Below, piece by piece: positions 14,176 through 22,696 of a stretch of DNA of 32,007 nucleotides. The position numbers and the translations under genes are program-made. The stretch covers positions 1 to 32,007 of the forward strand of contig CAIWXG010000206.1 of assembly GCA_903916555.1 (NCBI GenBank). The letters run 5' to 3'. This DNA comes from an uncultured Bacteroidota bacterium. Its GTDB lineage: Bacteria; Bacteroidota; Bacteroidia; Chitinophagales; Chitinophagaceae. The notes beneath the pieces were generated by a model that saw only the letters and a list, made by a program, of their open reading frames with translations, was not told the origin of the DNA and made no database searches. Each line of letters begins with the position of its first letter. The stretch's first letter is position 1.

Positions 14176-16014
14176 TTACTCTACAGTAACTGATTTTGCC
14201 AGATTTCTTGGTTGGTCTACATTGCATCCACGCATAATGGCAATATGGTATGCAAGTAATTGTAATGGTACAATAGTTATAAGTGGCGATAGTATTTCTT
14301 CTGTTTCAGGTACTTCAATAATATGGTCTGCTAAGGCTCTTATTTGTGTATCGCCTTTAAGCACAACTGCTATAATTTTTCCTTTACGGGCTTTTACTTC
14401 TTGCACATTAGATAATATTTTTTCGTATGCACTTTTGTTGGTAGCTAAGAAAACCACGGGCATATTTTCATCTATCAATGCAATAGGACCGTGTTTCATT
14501 TCTGCTGCCGGGTATCCTTCTGCATGTATATACGATATTTCTTTTAGCTTAAGCGCTCCTTCTAATGCTACCGGGAAATTATAGCCCCTACCTAAGTATA
14601 AGAAGTTGGTTGCATCTTTATAGATAGTAGCTATTTCTTTAATAGTATCGTTTAATAATAATGTTTCTTCAATTTTCTTAGGTATCTGTTCTAATTCATA
14701 TAGTATTTCACGCAATTTTGGGGTAGAAATGGTACCCTTACTATGTGCTAACTGCAAAGCAATAAGTGTAAGAAGCGTAATTTGCGTAGAAAAAGCTTTT
14801 GTTGATGCTACTCCAATTTCAGGCCCTGCGTGTGTATAGCTGCCACTGTGCGATGCTCTTGGTATAGAAGCACCAATTACATTACAAATACCATATATAA
14901 ATGCTTGTCTGCTTTTTGCAATTTCAATAGCTGCTAACGTATCTGCAGTTTCACCCGATTGTGAAATGGCTATAACCACATCCATTTCATGTAAAATAGG
15001 GTTACGGTAACGGAATTCCGATGCATATTCTACTTCTACCGGTACGCGTGCCAAATCTTCTATTAAGTATTCGCCTATTAAGCCGGAGTGCCACGATGTG
15101 CCGCAAGCAGTAATAATAAAACGCTGTGCTTTGTCTATTCTATTTAGGTAATCAGTTATACCGCTTAATTTTATCCAGCCCTGTTGTGCACTCATTCTGC
15201 CACGCAATGCATCTTCAATTGCTTTAGGTTGTTCGTATATTTCTTTAAGCATGAAATGATCGAAACCGCCTTTTTCAATTTTTTCAAGAGAAAATTCCAG
15301 TTTCTTAATCTCATGGCTTTTTTCAATGTTGCCTAACGTTCTGATAGCATAATTACCATCATTATTTATTACAGCATATTCTTGGTCGTCTAAATAAACT
15401 ACATTTTTAGTATATTCAATAATCGGTGATGCATCTGATGCAATAAAAAACTCGTTATCACCAATACCTATTACCAAAGGGCTACCCTTGCGGGCAGCAA
15501 TTAACTGATTAGGATTATTTTTATTTAATATAACGATTGCATAAGCCCCTACAACCTCATTTAAGGCTATACGCACTGCATTATCTAAACTCGTATTTTC
15601 TGCTTTTTGTACTTCTTCAATAAGGTTTACCAATACTTCGGTATCAGTATCGGAATGAAAAACATAGCCACGTGTCTCTAATTCAGCTTTTATAGATGCG
15701 TAGTTTTCTATAATACCATTATGAATAATTGCTAAATTACCAGATTGAGAAATATGCGGATGTGCATTTCTGTCGTTAGGTTCACCATGTGTTGCCCACC
15801 TTGTATGTCCAATACCAATACAAGAATGTATATTGTTTTTGTCAACAATTTTCTCAAGGTCCATTACTTTGCCTGCCTTCTTAAAAAGGGTCATTCCACC
15901 ATTAAGTAGAGCAATTCCGGCACTGTCGTAGCCTCTGTATTCAAGTCTTTTCAATCCCTTTATTAAGATGTCATAAGCTTGTTTTTTGCCAATATAACCT
16001 ACTATACCACACAT
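14176..16014 (-). CDS. glmS: Glutamine--fructose-6-phosphate aminotransferase (isomerizing)
   Basis: The 612-residue enzyme makes glucosamine-6-phosphate from fructose-6-phosphate and glutamine, the first step towards UDP-GlcNAc. The N-terminal glutaminase domain (1-about 225) begins MCGIVGY, so Cys2 becomes the nucleophile after Met removal. It also has LEYRGYDSAG, HTRWATHGEP and the HNGIIENY motif. Two SIS sugar-isomerase domains follow, with CGTSWHSG, SQSGETADT and STKAFSTQ in the first half and the invariant C-terminal DQPRNLAKSVTVE. Length matches E. coli GlmS (609). It is the last gene of a minus-strand operon, 18 bp after the DUF4270 gene. No glmS ribozyme is expected in this phylum, and no room exists for one upstream. 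Confidence 0.97.
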   Translation of the reverse strand: MCGIVGYIGKKQAYDILIKGLKRLEYRGYDSAGIALLNGGMTLFKKAGKVMDLEKIVDKNNIHSCIGIGHTRWATHGEPNDRNAHPHISQSGNLAIIHNGIIENYASIKAELETRGYVFHSDTDTEVLVNLIEEVQKAENTSLDNAVRIALNEVVGAYAIVILNKNNPNQLIAARKGSPLVIGIGDNEFFIASDASPIIEYTKNVVYLDDQEYAVINNDGNYAIRTLGNIEKSHEIKKLEFSLEKIEKGGFDHFMLKEIYEQPKAIEDALRGRMSAQQGWIKLSGITDYLNRIDKAQRFIITACGTSWHSGLIGEYLIEDLARVPVEVEYASEFRYRNPILHEMDVVIAISQSGETADTLAAIEIAKSRQAFIYGICNVIGASIPRASHSGSYTHAGPEIGVASTKAFSTQITLLTLIALQLAHSKGTISTPKLREILYELEQIPKKIEETLLLNDTIKEIATIYKDATNFLYLGRGYNFPVALEGALKLKEISYIHAEGYPAAEMKHGPIALIDENMPVVFLATNKSAYEKILSNVQEVKARKGKIIAVVLKGDTQIRALADHIIEVPETEEILSPLITIVPLQLLAYHIAIMRGCNVDQPRNLAKSVTVE

Positions 16015-16032
16015 AAAAAAATATATTTTAGT

Positions 16033-17433
16033 TTAATAATTTATTTTGGAATATACTACATTTAGTTTAGTTCTCAAATTTGTTACCGGATAATTTCCTC
16101 CTCCACATACTAAGTGTGCAGCACCGTAAAAATCCTGAGTTCCATTAATATGTAAATGTATTGTATCACTTTTTTGTGCAATAGCCTGCATTAATTCCCT
16201 TGGTATATCTACTGAATAATAAGCACCATGTGGATACCCGTCTAACATTGTAAGTGGTGTAATGCTTGTAAGCGGGTATCTGTCTGCAACGGTATAAGCC
16301 TGCCCCTGTATATAGCTTTGTGGATAGGTGGCACTACTGATACCGATAGTATATATTTTTTCGGGACCATAAAAAACAGTATTATTATAAGCCGGTAATA
16401 ATGGAAATACTAATTCAGCCTTATTAATGATGCCTTTGGGTAATGAGTTTATTCCATAAATTTTAATATCTATACCTGCACCGGGTTGGTTCTGCAAAGC
16501 AATAATACTATCATTAACCTGTGTTGATTGATATAAATTATTTACAGGGAAGCGACTGAAAGAATTATTTACGTTATTTAGATGCGCACAATAGGTTGTA
16601 TTGTAATAAAATTGAGCATAAGAGGTATCACCCGGGTAGGAATGATAATAAACAAGAACACCGGCTTGAGCATAGGGTGTAGAACCATCTAATTCGAAAT
16701 AAGGCATAGCAGAGGTTGATTGTCTTGAATCTGCAACTTTAACACACAAGCCATTAAAATAATTAATAAATGTTTGCGGCAATGGGTTGCCACTTGCAGC
16801 AGTGTAATTTAGGGCTGTATTTAGCTTAGATAAAAACTTGGCACTATCTAATTTTATTCTTAAACCCGATTGATGCTGATAATATACCGGGAAAAGAGAA
16901 TCTTTTAGATGATAAAGATTTACAGTAACTGGTTTACTTAACGGATTAGCAAAATCAATAGGTTTCGTATTGTATGAATTGTAATTTGTAGAATAGCCTA
17001 TTGAATCGTTTAAATAAAATACTTGGTAGCTTTGTGTTATAGTTTGATTGGCTGTATCGCCCCATGTATAACCGCTATATGGCATTACCATTACAACAGA
17101 ATCTATGGTATCGTTAACTGCAAAGGTAAAACCCGAAGCGGCCGGAATAACCTGAAAATAGGTAGCACCAATTATATTACCAAAAAAAGGGTCTGTAACA
17201 GAACCGATTGCTTGATAAATAGGAATACCGCCAATATTAGTACTTGTAGATATTGTATCATCGAAAAAGGTATGGGTAATACATCCTAATGAAGTACTGT
17301 AAATACCAACGGTGTCGTTAGCAGGCGAAACTTTAGTGCTTATATGTATGTTTTCTTTACAAGCAGAAAAGATAATAATATTTATTAATAGAATTATACG
17401 TAAAAAAGTATAATTATTTTTTTTAAGATTCAA
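16033..17433 (-). CDS. DUF4270 family lipoprotein
   Basis: The 466-residue protein has a lipoprotein-type N-terminus: basic MNLKKNN, a hydrophobic stretch, and FSAC as lipobox (cysteine at residue 25). The mature part is beta-rich, with repeated aromatic Y/F-x-x-Y patterns and no catalytic motif I recognise. It matches DUF4270 in its early region (STSLGCITHTFFDDTISTS, then IGSVTDPFFGNIIGATYFQ). The family is confined mainly to Bacteroidota and has no known function. It lies 35 bp after the GT5-like gene and 18 bp before glmS, so the three are probably co-transcribed. From recollection of related genomes, DUF4270 genes often neighbour panC and the short 'glycogen synthase' gene, so the linkage is likely conserved. 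An envelope role is inferred from the lipobox. Confidence 0.85.
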   Translation of the reverse strand: MNLKKNNYTFLRIILLINIIIFSACKENIHISTKVSPANDTVGIYSTSLGCITHTFFDDTISTSTNIGGIPIYQAIGSVTDPFFGNIIGATYFQVIPAASGFTFAVNDTIDSVVMVMPYSGYTWGDTANQTITQSYQVFYLNDSIGYSTNYNSYNTKPIDFANPLSKPVTVNLYHLKDSLFPVYYQHQSGLRIKLDSAKFLSKLNTALNYTAASGNPLPQTFINYFNGLCVKVADSRQSTSAMPYFELDGSTPYAQAGVLVYYHSYPGDTSYAQFYYNTTYCAHLNNVNNSFSRFPVNNLYQSTQVNDSIIALQNQPGAGIDIKIYGINSLPKGIINKAELVFPLLPAYNNTVFYGPEKIYTIGISSATYPQSYIQGQAYTVADRYPLTSITPLTMLDGYPHGAYYSVDIPRELMQAIAQKSDTIHLHINGTQDFYGAAHLVCGGGNYPVTNLRTKLNVVYSKINY

Positions 17434-17468
17434 AGTATAAAATTTACGCTAAGTTGATAAAAGAAAAA

Positions 17469-18296
17469 CTAAAGCTCTGTTAAGCTTTTATATAAGTCTA
17501 ATAATGGTGTAATATCCTCTTTCCAACCTTGTTCGTAACTAAGAACTTTTTTATATCTGTTGGGCTTAATTTCATTTGTAATTTCCTCCTCCAGATTTTC
17601 GGAACCCAAAACAACAACATCGGCATATTTTGCACCACCAAGATTTAAGGCTACATTGGTTCCATCGCGATATACATCAAAGTCTTTTTCTTTAATATCA
17701 GTACTAATGGTTGCTTTTTTCTCGAAATTGGCATTCAATGTTTCCGTAAATTGGCTGGCTTGTGCAGTATATATTACTTTTGAATATCCGAAAACAGGCT
17801 CTTTTTTATAAGTAGTTTTTAAATATAAGGGGATAAGGGAGGTCATCCAACCATGGCAATGTATAACGTGTGGCGGCCAACCAAATTTTTTAACAGTTTC
17901 TAAAGCACTTTTACAGAAAAAAATCATTCGCTCACCATTATCGTCATGAAAATTATCTTGGTCATCACGAAAAACGGATTTCCTTTTAAAATAATCTTCA
18001 TTATCCATAAAGTAAACCTGCAAGCGGGCATTAGGCAAAGAGGCAACTTTAATAATTAATGGATAATCATCTTTATCTATAATTACGTTAATGCCCGATA
18101 GTCGTACAACTTCATGCAGCCTGTGGCGACGCTCGTTAATAACTCCAAAACGCGGCATAATAACCCGCACTTCAATACCCGAATCAAAAGTTTTAATAGC
18201 CAACTTATTTAGCACCTGCGCAAAATCGGTAAATTCTGTGTAAGGCGAAAGCTCGTTAGCGATTATTAAAACTCGTTTCTTTGTGTCTATAGACAT
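17469..18296 (-). CDS. GT5-like N-terminal half-domain protein (short 'glycogen/starch synthase')
   Basis: The 275 residues correspond to the N-terminal Rossmann domain of glycogen/starch synthases. RVLIIANELSPYTEF resembles the GlgA start, and VIMPRFG, VYFMDNEDYFKR and PHVIHCHGWMTSLIPLYLK match later GlgA landmarks. Two things are missing. The entire C-terminal nucleotide-sugar-binding half is absent, since true synthases have about 475 residues. The ADP-glucose-contacting K-x-G-G loop expected after the first strand is replaced by TEFTDFAQ. No glgB or glgC is nearby. I therefore think it is a conserved, probably non-glycogenic protein that databases name after its fold. It is the first gene of the operon with the DUF4270 gene and glmS and is divergent from panC. 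Confidence 0.85.
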   Translation of the reverse strand: MSIDTKKRVLIIANELSPYTEFTDFAQVLNKLAIKTFDSGIEVRVIMPRFGVINERRHRLHEVVRLSGINVIIDKDDYPLIIKVASLPNARLQVYFMDNEDYFKRKSVFRDDQDNFHDDNGERMIFFCKSALETVKKFGWPPHVIHCHGWMTSLIPLYLKTTYKKEPVFGYSKVIYTAQASQFTETLNANFEKKATISTDIKEKDFDVYRDGTNVALNLGGAKYADVVVLGSENLEEEITNEIKPNRYKKVLSYEQGWKEDITPLLDLYKSLTEL

Positions 18297-18338
18297 GCAA
18301 AAGAATTTATTATAAGTACAAATTACCTAAATAGTTTG

Positions 18339-18346
18339 CAAAATTA
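18339..18346 (-). promoter_or_regulatory. Candidate -7 element of the GT5-like/DUF4270/glmS operon
   Basis: Minus-strand TAATTTTG lies 43 bp before the operon start in the 104-bp region shared with panC. An ATTG (three of four matches to TTTG) occurs 16 bp upstream of it. The octamer repeats that seen before pirin, the Nudix gene and susC. Confidence 0.35.
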
Positions 18347-18400
18347 CGAAAATATTGAATTACAATGTTATTTTGCAGCCCCTATTCAAAAAATAGTTGC

Positions 18401-19246
18401 ATGATTATCTTTAAAAAGGTTGATGATATAAAAAATTATATCTCTGAAGTACATAAAAGTAGTACTAACATTGGCTTTGTGCCTACAATGGGTGCATTAC
18501 ACATCGGTCATATTTCTTTAATAAATAAAGCAAAAAAAGAAAATGATATTGTTGTATGCAGTATATTTTTAAATCCTACCCAGTTTAATGATAAAAATGA
18601 TTTTGAAAAATATCCTATTTCTACACCGGCAGATATTGATTTGTTAATTAAAGCCAATTGCGATATACTCTTCTTACCGTCTGTAGAAGAAATTTATCCT
18701 GATGGTGAAGCCGGTATAAAATCGTATGATTTCGGGTATTTAGATACGATATTAGAAGGAGCAGGCAGACCCGGACATTTTAAAGGTGTGGGGCAAGTTG
18801 TAGGTCGTTTATTAGATATTGTGCAGCCGGACAGCCTTTATTTAGGGCAAAAGGATTACCAACAATGCATGGTAATAAAACAATTACTTGTACTTTTAAA
18901 AATAAATAATATTAAGGTACATATTTGCACTACTTACCGCGAAGATGATGGGCTAGCTATGAGCTCTCGTAATAGAAGACTTACTGAAAGCCAACGTTCG
19001 GTGGCAGGTGTAATTTATCAATGTCTGGTATCTATTAAAACAAAACAAAATACCGATAGTTTTGCAACTGTAAAAATGCAATGCGAAGAGTTACTTACAG
19101 AAAAAGGACTACTGCCGGAATATATTCAGTTGGCGGATGCTGAAACTTTAAGAATCTTAAATGATTTTGAACCTGCTACAAATATGATTGTTTTTATAGC
19201 TGCTAAGATTGGTGCAATAAGACTTATTGATAATATGCTACTTTAA
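18401..19246 (+). CDS. panC: Pantothenate synthetase
   Basis: PanC joins pantoate and beta-alanine with ATP to give pantothenate for CoA. I choose the ATG at 18401 (281 residues; E. coli PanC has 283). A frame-compatible ATG at 18365 would add 12 residues (MLFCSPYSKNSC) that relatives lack. Motifs with the chosen numbering: PTMGALHIGH (28-37), the HIGH-type ATP site; NPTQFN for pantoate binding; GRPGHFKGV; LYLGQKDYQQ; and AMSSRNRRL, the KMSKS-like loop. All are intact. It is divergent from the GT5-like operon, and the next gene (a C40 peptidase) converges on it. No panB or panD is in the window. Confidence 0.96.
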   Translation: MIIFKKVDDIKNYISEVHKSSTNIGFVPTMGALHIGHISLINKAKKENDIVVCSIFLNPTQFNDKNDFEKYPISTPADIDLLIKANCDILFLPSVEEIYPDGEAGIKSYDFGYLDTILEGAGRPGHFKGVGQVVGRLLDIVQPDSLYLGQKDYQQCMVIKQLLVLLKINNIKVHICTTYREDDGLAMSSRNRRLTESQRSVAGVIYQCLVSIKTKQNTDSFATVKMQCEELLTEKGLLPEYIQLADAETLRILNDFEPATNMIVFIAAKIGAIRLIDNMLL

Positions 19247-19287
19247 AGAATGCTATTTTAATCAATACAATATTAAATAATATATTA

Positions 19288-20091
19288 TTAATTAAATATT
19301 CTTTTCACGAATCTTAATTTGTGGGTTCTCTTTTTTTGTTTTGTGCTTATTATGCCTCCTTGGTCTATTTTATCTATTGTTACCTTGCCTGCGGTATCGC
19401 TTGCATGTATAATTGTTTGGTTATCAATAAGTATGCCTACATGTACAATTTTACCGTCTTTGTCATCAAAAAAAGCTAAATCACCACAAATACTACTTTG
19501 CAGAAAATCTACTAAAACACCAATATTAGCTTGCTGGCTTGCATCTCGTGGTAGTGAAAAATTACATAGTTTATAAGCCATTTGTGTCAAGCCGGAACAA
19601 TCTATACCTGTCACACTTCTACCTCCCCATAAATAGGGTGCGTTCATGTAATTAGTAGCAGCATTAATAACATCATCAACTTTAAAAATTGTTTTTGATA
19701 TATCTATTTTTTTGCCATTAAATTTGATTAGTTTAAATTCAGTGTTTAATTTTTTTAAATAGGTAAGTTCACAGCCTAAAGGCAAATAAAGTTTGTAATT
19801 ATTTAACAATAGAGCATTGAAATTAGAATATGAAATATATTTAATTGTTTTTTTGTATTCTTTATAAGTAATCATGGTTAATTGTGCAACTTTACACCAC
19901 CCTTCATAGCCATCGTTTGCACATTTTATTTTTGCCCATTCACTGTTGTTTACCTGTTGTATTTCAGCTCTTTCGCCATATAATAATTGGCTAATTTGTT
20001 CAGATTTATGCGTTGGTTCGCTTCTGATAGGCATTAAGGTAACGTTGCAAAAAGAATAGGCTAAAATCATCATGGAATTAATAAACGCCAT
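19288..20091 (-). CDS. NlpC/P60 (C40) cell-wall peptidase with SH3-type domain
   Basis: The 267-residue protein has an N-terminal bacterial SH3-like domain (about 12-75, PIRSEPTHKSEQISQLLYGE and GYEGWCKV), a linker, and a C-terminal NlpC/P60 domain (about 140-260). The catalytic set is present: Cys165 in GIDCSG, His217 in IVHVGI and His229 in IIHAS. Such enzymes cut D-Glu-diaminopimelate bonds in peptidoglycan stem peptides, as in YkfC. No signal peptide is evident, so it may recycle imported murein peptides or leave by another route. The start is uncertain: ATGs at codons 7 and 8 (20073, 20070) would fit relatives, which begin only a few residues before the SH3 strand, as well as the first ATG does. 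It is convergent with panC and divergent from rny. Confidence 0.9.
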   Translation of the reverse strand: MAFINSMMILAYSFCNVTLMPIRSEPTHKSEQISQLLYGERAEIQQVNNSEWAKIKCANDGYEGWCKVAQLTMITYKEYKKTIKYISYSNFNALLLNNYKLYLPLGCELTYLKKLNTEFKLIKFNGKKIDISKTIFKVDDVINAATNYMNAPYLWGGRSVTGIDCSGLTQMAYKLCNFSLPRDASQQANIGVLVDFLQSSICGDLAFFDDKDGKIVHVGILIDNQTIIHASDTAGKVTIDKIDQGGIISTKQKKRTHKLRFVKRIFN

Positions 20092-20287
20092 AAAGATAAT
20101 TTATCTATCAGTATCTAAATGATAAGTTTTTAACATTATGGTAATATATGTATAATGTGAAGTAAATTTTTCCAAAAATCTTTTCTTAACTTAGCACGCT
20201 TAAATAGTAAGCAGATATATATTGTTTTTTTATATTGCTTATTTTTATTAATAATGAACATTTTTCACTTAAAAGCTACAAAACAAA

Positions 20288-21856
20288 ATGAAGATAATAT
20301 TAGTTATCATTGCGATAGCGGGAGTACCTATTGGCATATTTCTGGGTAAATTAATTTTTGCAAAAAATACAAAAAAAGAAATAGAAGATGCAGATGCATT
20401 AGCGAAAAAAACAATAGAAGATGCCAATTTAATGGCAGAAACATTAAAGGAAAAGAAAATACTTGAAGCAAAAGAACAATTTTTACAACTTAAAAGCTCG
20501 CATGAAAAAGAGGTAACAATTAGAAACCAAAAATTAGTTGAAGCTGAAAACAAAATAAAACAACAGCAACAATCTATTAGCGATAAAACTGCGGCCTTAC
20601 AAAAACAAATTCAAGATAATGAAACATTAAAAGAAAACCTGGAAAGACAAACAGAATCTTTTAATGTAAAGAAAATAGAATTAGACCGTCATCACGAAGA
20701 GCATATAAAAAGATTAGAAAAAGTGTCCGGTTTGTCTGCCGAACAAGCCAAACTTGAATTGATGGAATTGGTAAAAGAAGAGGCTCGTACCCGTGCTATG
20801 GCTTATGTAAAAGACATAATGGAAGAGGCTAAAGTAAATGCCAATAAAGAAGCTAAAAAGATTATTATTCAATCTATTCAAAGAGTTGCAGCAGAGCAGA
20901 CTATTGAAAATGCAATAACTGTATTTAATCTTGAAAGCGACGAAATAAAAGGACAAATAATAGGTAGAGAAGGTAGAAATATTCGAGCTATTGAAGCCGC
21001 TACCGGTGTAGATTTAATAATTGACGACACCCCTGAAGCAATAGTTCTTAGCTGCTTCGACCCGCTACGCAGAGAAATAGCACGACTATCTTTGCAACGT
21101 TTAGTACAAGACGGCAGAATACACCCTGCACGTATTGAAGAGGTTGTAGAAAAAACCAAGAAACAACTGGAAGAACAAATAATGGAAATTGGTGAGCGTA
21201 CTATTATTGAACTGGGTGTGCATGGCTTACATAAAGACTTGGTACGATTAGTAGGTAAAATGCGTTTCCGTTCTTCTTACGGACAGAACCTATTAATGCA
21301 CTCTAAAGAAACTGCCAATTTATGCGGTATAATGGCGGCAGAACTTGGTTTAGGTCAAAAAGTAGTGAAACTTGCAAAAAGAGCCGGCTTACTACATGAT
21401 ATTGGTAAAGTACCTGATGAGGAAACAGAATTAAGCCATGCATTGCTTGGTGCCAAAATTGCAGAAAGATGTGGTGAACATCCTTCTATTGTTAATGCAA
21501 TTGGTGCCCACCACGATGAAATGGAAATGCTTTATATAATATCGCCAATTGTGCAGGCTTGCGATGCCATTAGTGGTGCAAGGCCCGGTGCTAGAAGAGA
21601 AATGATGCAAAGCTATCTGCAACGTATTAAAGATTTGGAAAACCTTGCATTAGCCTACACAGGTGTAGAAAAAGCGTATGCAATACAAGCAGGCAGGGAG
21701 TTAAGGGTTATTGTTGAAGCAGAAAAGATAACAGATGCCGACAGCCAACGCTTATCTTTCGAGATAGCAGATAAAATACAAAAAGAAATGCAATACCCGG
21801 GTCAAATAAAAATTACAGTTATAAGAGAGTTGAGAGCTGTGAGTATAGCTAGGTAA
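20288..21856 (+). CDS. rny: Ribonuclease Y
   Basis: The 522-residue protein is a textbook RNase Y: an N-terminal membrane helix (about 2-24), a long coiled coil (about 28-200, rich in E/K/Q/A), a KH RNA-binding domain ([19 protein letters not shown], about 220-245), and an HD phosphohydrolase domain with the metal-binding dyad His370-Asp371 in GLLHDIGK. The C-terminal domain ends [12 protein letters not shown]. It starts mRNA decay as a membrane-bound endonuclease. Length agrees with B. subtilis Rny (520). The ATG at 20288 gives the membrane helix at once. The gene is transcribed alone and is followed within 25 bp by a very strong terminator. Confidence 0.97.
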   Translation: MKIILVIIAIAGVPIGIFLGKLIFAKNTKKEIEDADALAKKTIEDANLMAETLKEKKILEAKEQFLQLKSSHEKEVTIRNQKLVEAENKIKQQQQSISDKTAALQKQIQDNETLKENLERQTESFNVKKIELDRHHEEHIKRLEKVSGLSAEQAKLELMELVKEEARTRAMAYVKDIMEEAKVNANKEAKKIIIQSIQRVAAEQTIENAITVFNLESDEIKGQIIGREGRNIRAIEAATGVDLIIDDTPEAIVLSCFDPLRREIARLSLQRLVQDGRIHPARIEEVVEKTKKQLEEQIMEIGERTIIELGVHGLHKDLVRLVGKMRFRSSYGQNLLMHSKETANLCGIMAAELGLGQKVVKLAKRAGLLHDIGKVPDEETELSHALLGAKIAERCGEHPSIVNAIGAHHDEMEMLYIISPIVQACDAISGARPGARREMMQSYLQRIKDLENLALAYTGVEKAYAIQAGRELRVIVEAEKITDADSQRLSFEIADKIQKEMQYPGQIKITVIRELRAVSIAR

Positions 21857-21876
21857 TATAAATATAATATGAATAA

Positions 21877-21923
21877 ATCTGCCCGTAACATCCTTATTAG
21901 TAATAAGGATGTTGCGGGCAGAT
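21877..21923 (+). terminator. Strong intrinsic terminator of rny
   Basis: ATCTGCCCG (21877-21885), a T, and AACATCCTTATTA (21887-21899) pair with TAATAAGGATGTT (21901-21913), a G, and CGGGCAGAT (21915-21923). The single T/G position is a U-G wobble in the plus-strand RNA, so the stem is effectively unbroken for over 20 bp. A run of six T (21926-21931) follows the stem. Confidence 0.92.
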
Positions 21924-22087
21924 TGTTTTTTGAAAGGAAAATAATATATATTTACAATATACATACGCGATGCTTTGCCCAATGAAGTACTTTAATATTC
22001 ATACCTATTAGACATTAAAATTGGTATGAAAAATTTATATTAGGTAGCCCTGCTTGCCTGCCCGTACAGGTGGGGGCTTACTTTTAA

Positions 22088-22261
22088 ATGAATATAACAT
22101 TTAAACGCACAAATAAGCCACCTGCTTCAAAGCCTATAGTAAAATTAGGTCAGTATATTGGTTTGAAAAGCAATATTATTTGGTTAATCCAATTCTATTT
22201 TAAATTTTTTAGGGTAGTTGCTTTTATGAGAGGGGGAGAGATATTACTATTAGCTAAATAG
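22088..22261 (+). CDS. Possible 57-residue protein, unrecognised
   Basis: The frame starts at an ATG and reads MNITFKRTNKPPASKPIVKL, then a hydrophobic/aromatic middle (NIIWLIQFYFKFFRVVAF) and ends GGEILLLAK. The basic proline-containing head with a single hydrophobic stretch could be a small membrane protein. No ribosome binding site or homology is evident. Its tail overlaps an opposing frame, so this may be spurious. Confidence 0.2.
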   Translation: MNITFKRTNKPPASKPIVKLGQYIGLKSNIIWLIQFYFKFFRVVAFMRGGEILLLAK

Positions 22262-22443
22262 CCGATAACTAATTTAATCACCATTCTTACTAATGTTCTG
22301 AAATGCCATTTAGGAGTACTAGTAAAACCAATTTGAGAACATTTACAGAGACCTGAACTAAAATGAATAGCATCTTTATCTCCTGTTCGCCCTATGTAAC
22401 GCAGAGAAATCGAAAATAAGAAGTATTGATAATATTGCAACAA
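22195..22443 (-). CDS. Possible 82-residue protein or gene remnant, unrecognised
   Basis: The frame can start only at a TTG (22443) and stays open some 14 codons further upstream with no ATG. Its codon choice looks gene-like (GDKDAIHFSSGLCKCSQIG, PKWHFRTLVRMVIKLVIGYL), but no family is recognised. The lack of a normal start suggests the end of a decayed gene rather than an intact one. Confidence 0.2.
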   Translation of the reverse strand: MLQYYQYFLFSISLRYIGRTGDKDAIHFSSGLCKCSQIGFTSTPKWHFRTLVRMVIKLVIGYLANSNISPPLIKATTLKNLK

Positions 22444-22646
22444 AACAATTCCCTTTATACCAGATTCTAAACCAAGCCACTATTTCCAAATTAATTTCTC
22501 CACTTTTATTAGCAACTTATCTTCATTATAGAAATAAACAAATAATATGTAGTCTGTTTAATAAGAAGCTATTTATATTTATAAAGAATCGTATATATAA
22601 TAACTGTTTTACCTTCAATAACTGCAATAATTCCATAATGTTTTAC

Positions 22647-22696
22647 AGGGCAGCTAATGAGTGTGTAATGAGTGATGAATTAGTTGCCCTTTTTTA
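22647..22696 (+). terminator. Plus-strand intrinsic terminator without an assigned gene
   Basis: AGGGCAGCTAAT (22647-22658) pairs with ATTAGTTGCCCT (22679-22690) and is followed by TTTTTT. The one imperfect pair (22653/22684) is a G-U wobble in plus-strand RNA but a C-A mismatch in minus-strand RNA, and the T-run lies only on the plus-strand side. It therefore points rightward, although the only plus-strand gene upstream (rny) already has its own terminator 730 bp earlier. Confidence 0.7.

Larger units (their letters stand above)
21924..22646. other. Gene-poor stretch with two doubtful small frames
   Basis: About 720 bp lack a recognisable gene. A 57-codon plus-strand frame (22088-22261) and an 82-codon minus-strand frame (22195-22443) overlap each other; neither resembles a known family. 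A small inverted repeat TTCATACC (21998-22005) / GGTATGAA (22023-22030) and a G/C-rich patch around 22046-22080 are the only other structure seen. Because an orphan plus-strand terminator ends the stretch (22647-22696), an unannotated transcript may lie here. A decayed gene is equally possible. Confidence 0.4.

Noticed and set aside
16015-16032. glmS ribozyme or riboswitch before glmS
   Set aside because: Only 18 bp separate glmS from the preceding gene, far too little, and the element is not expected in this phylum.
18365-18400. Upstream panC start at 18365
   Set aside because: It adds 12 residues absent from the family; the start at 18401 gives the normal length and N-terminus.
19276-19289. 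AT-only palindrome AATAATATATTATT between panC and the C40 peptidase as a terminator
   Set aside because: A stem of only A-T pairs is weak, and such palindromes are expected by chance in AT-rich spacers.
22046-22075. G/C-rich patch considered as part of a tRNA or riboswitch
   Set aside because: No cloverleaf, T-loop or anticodon arm can be drawn, and no known riboswitch core is seen.
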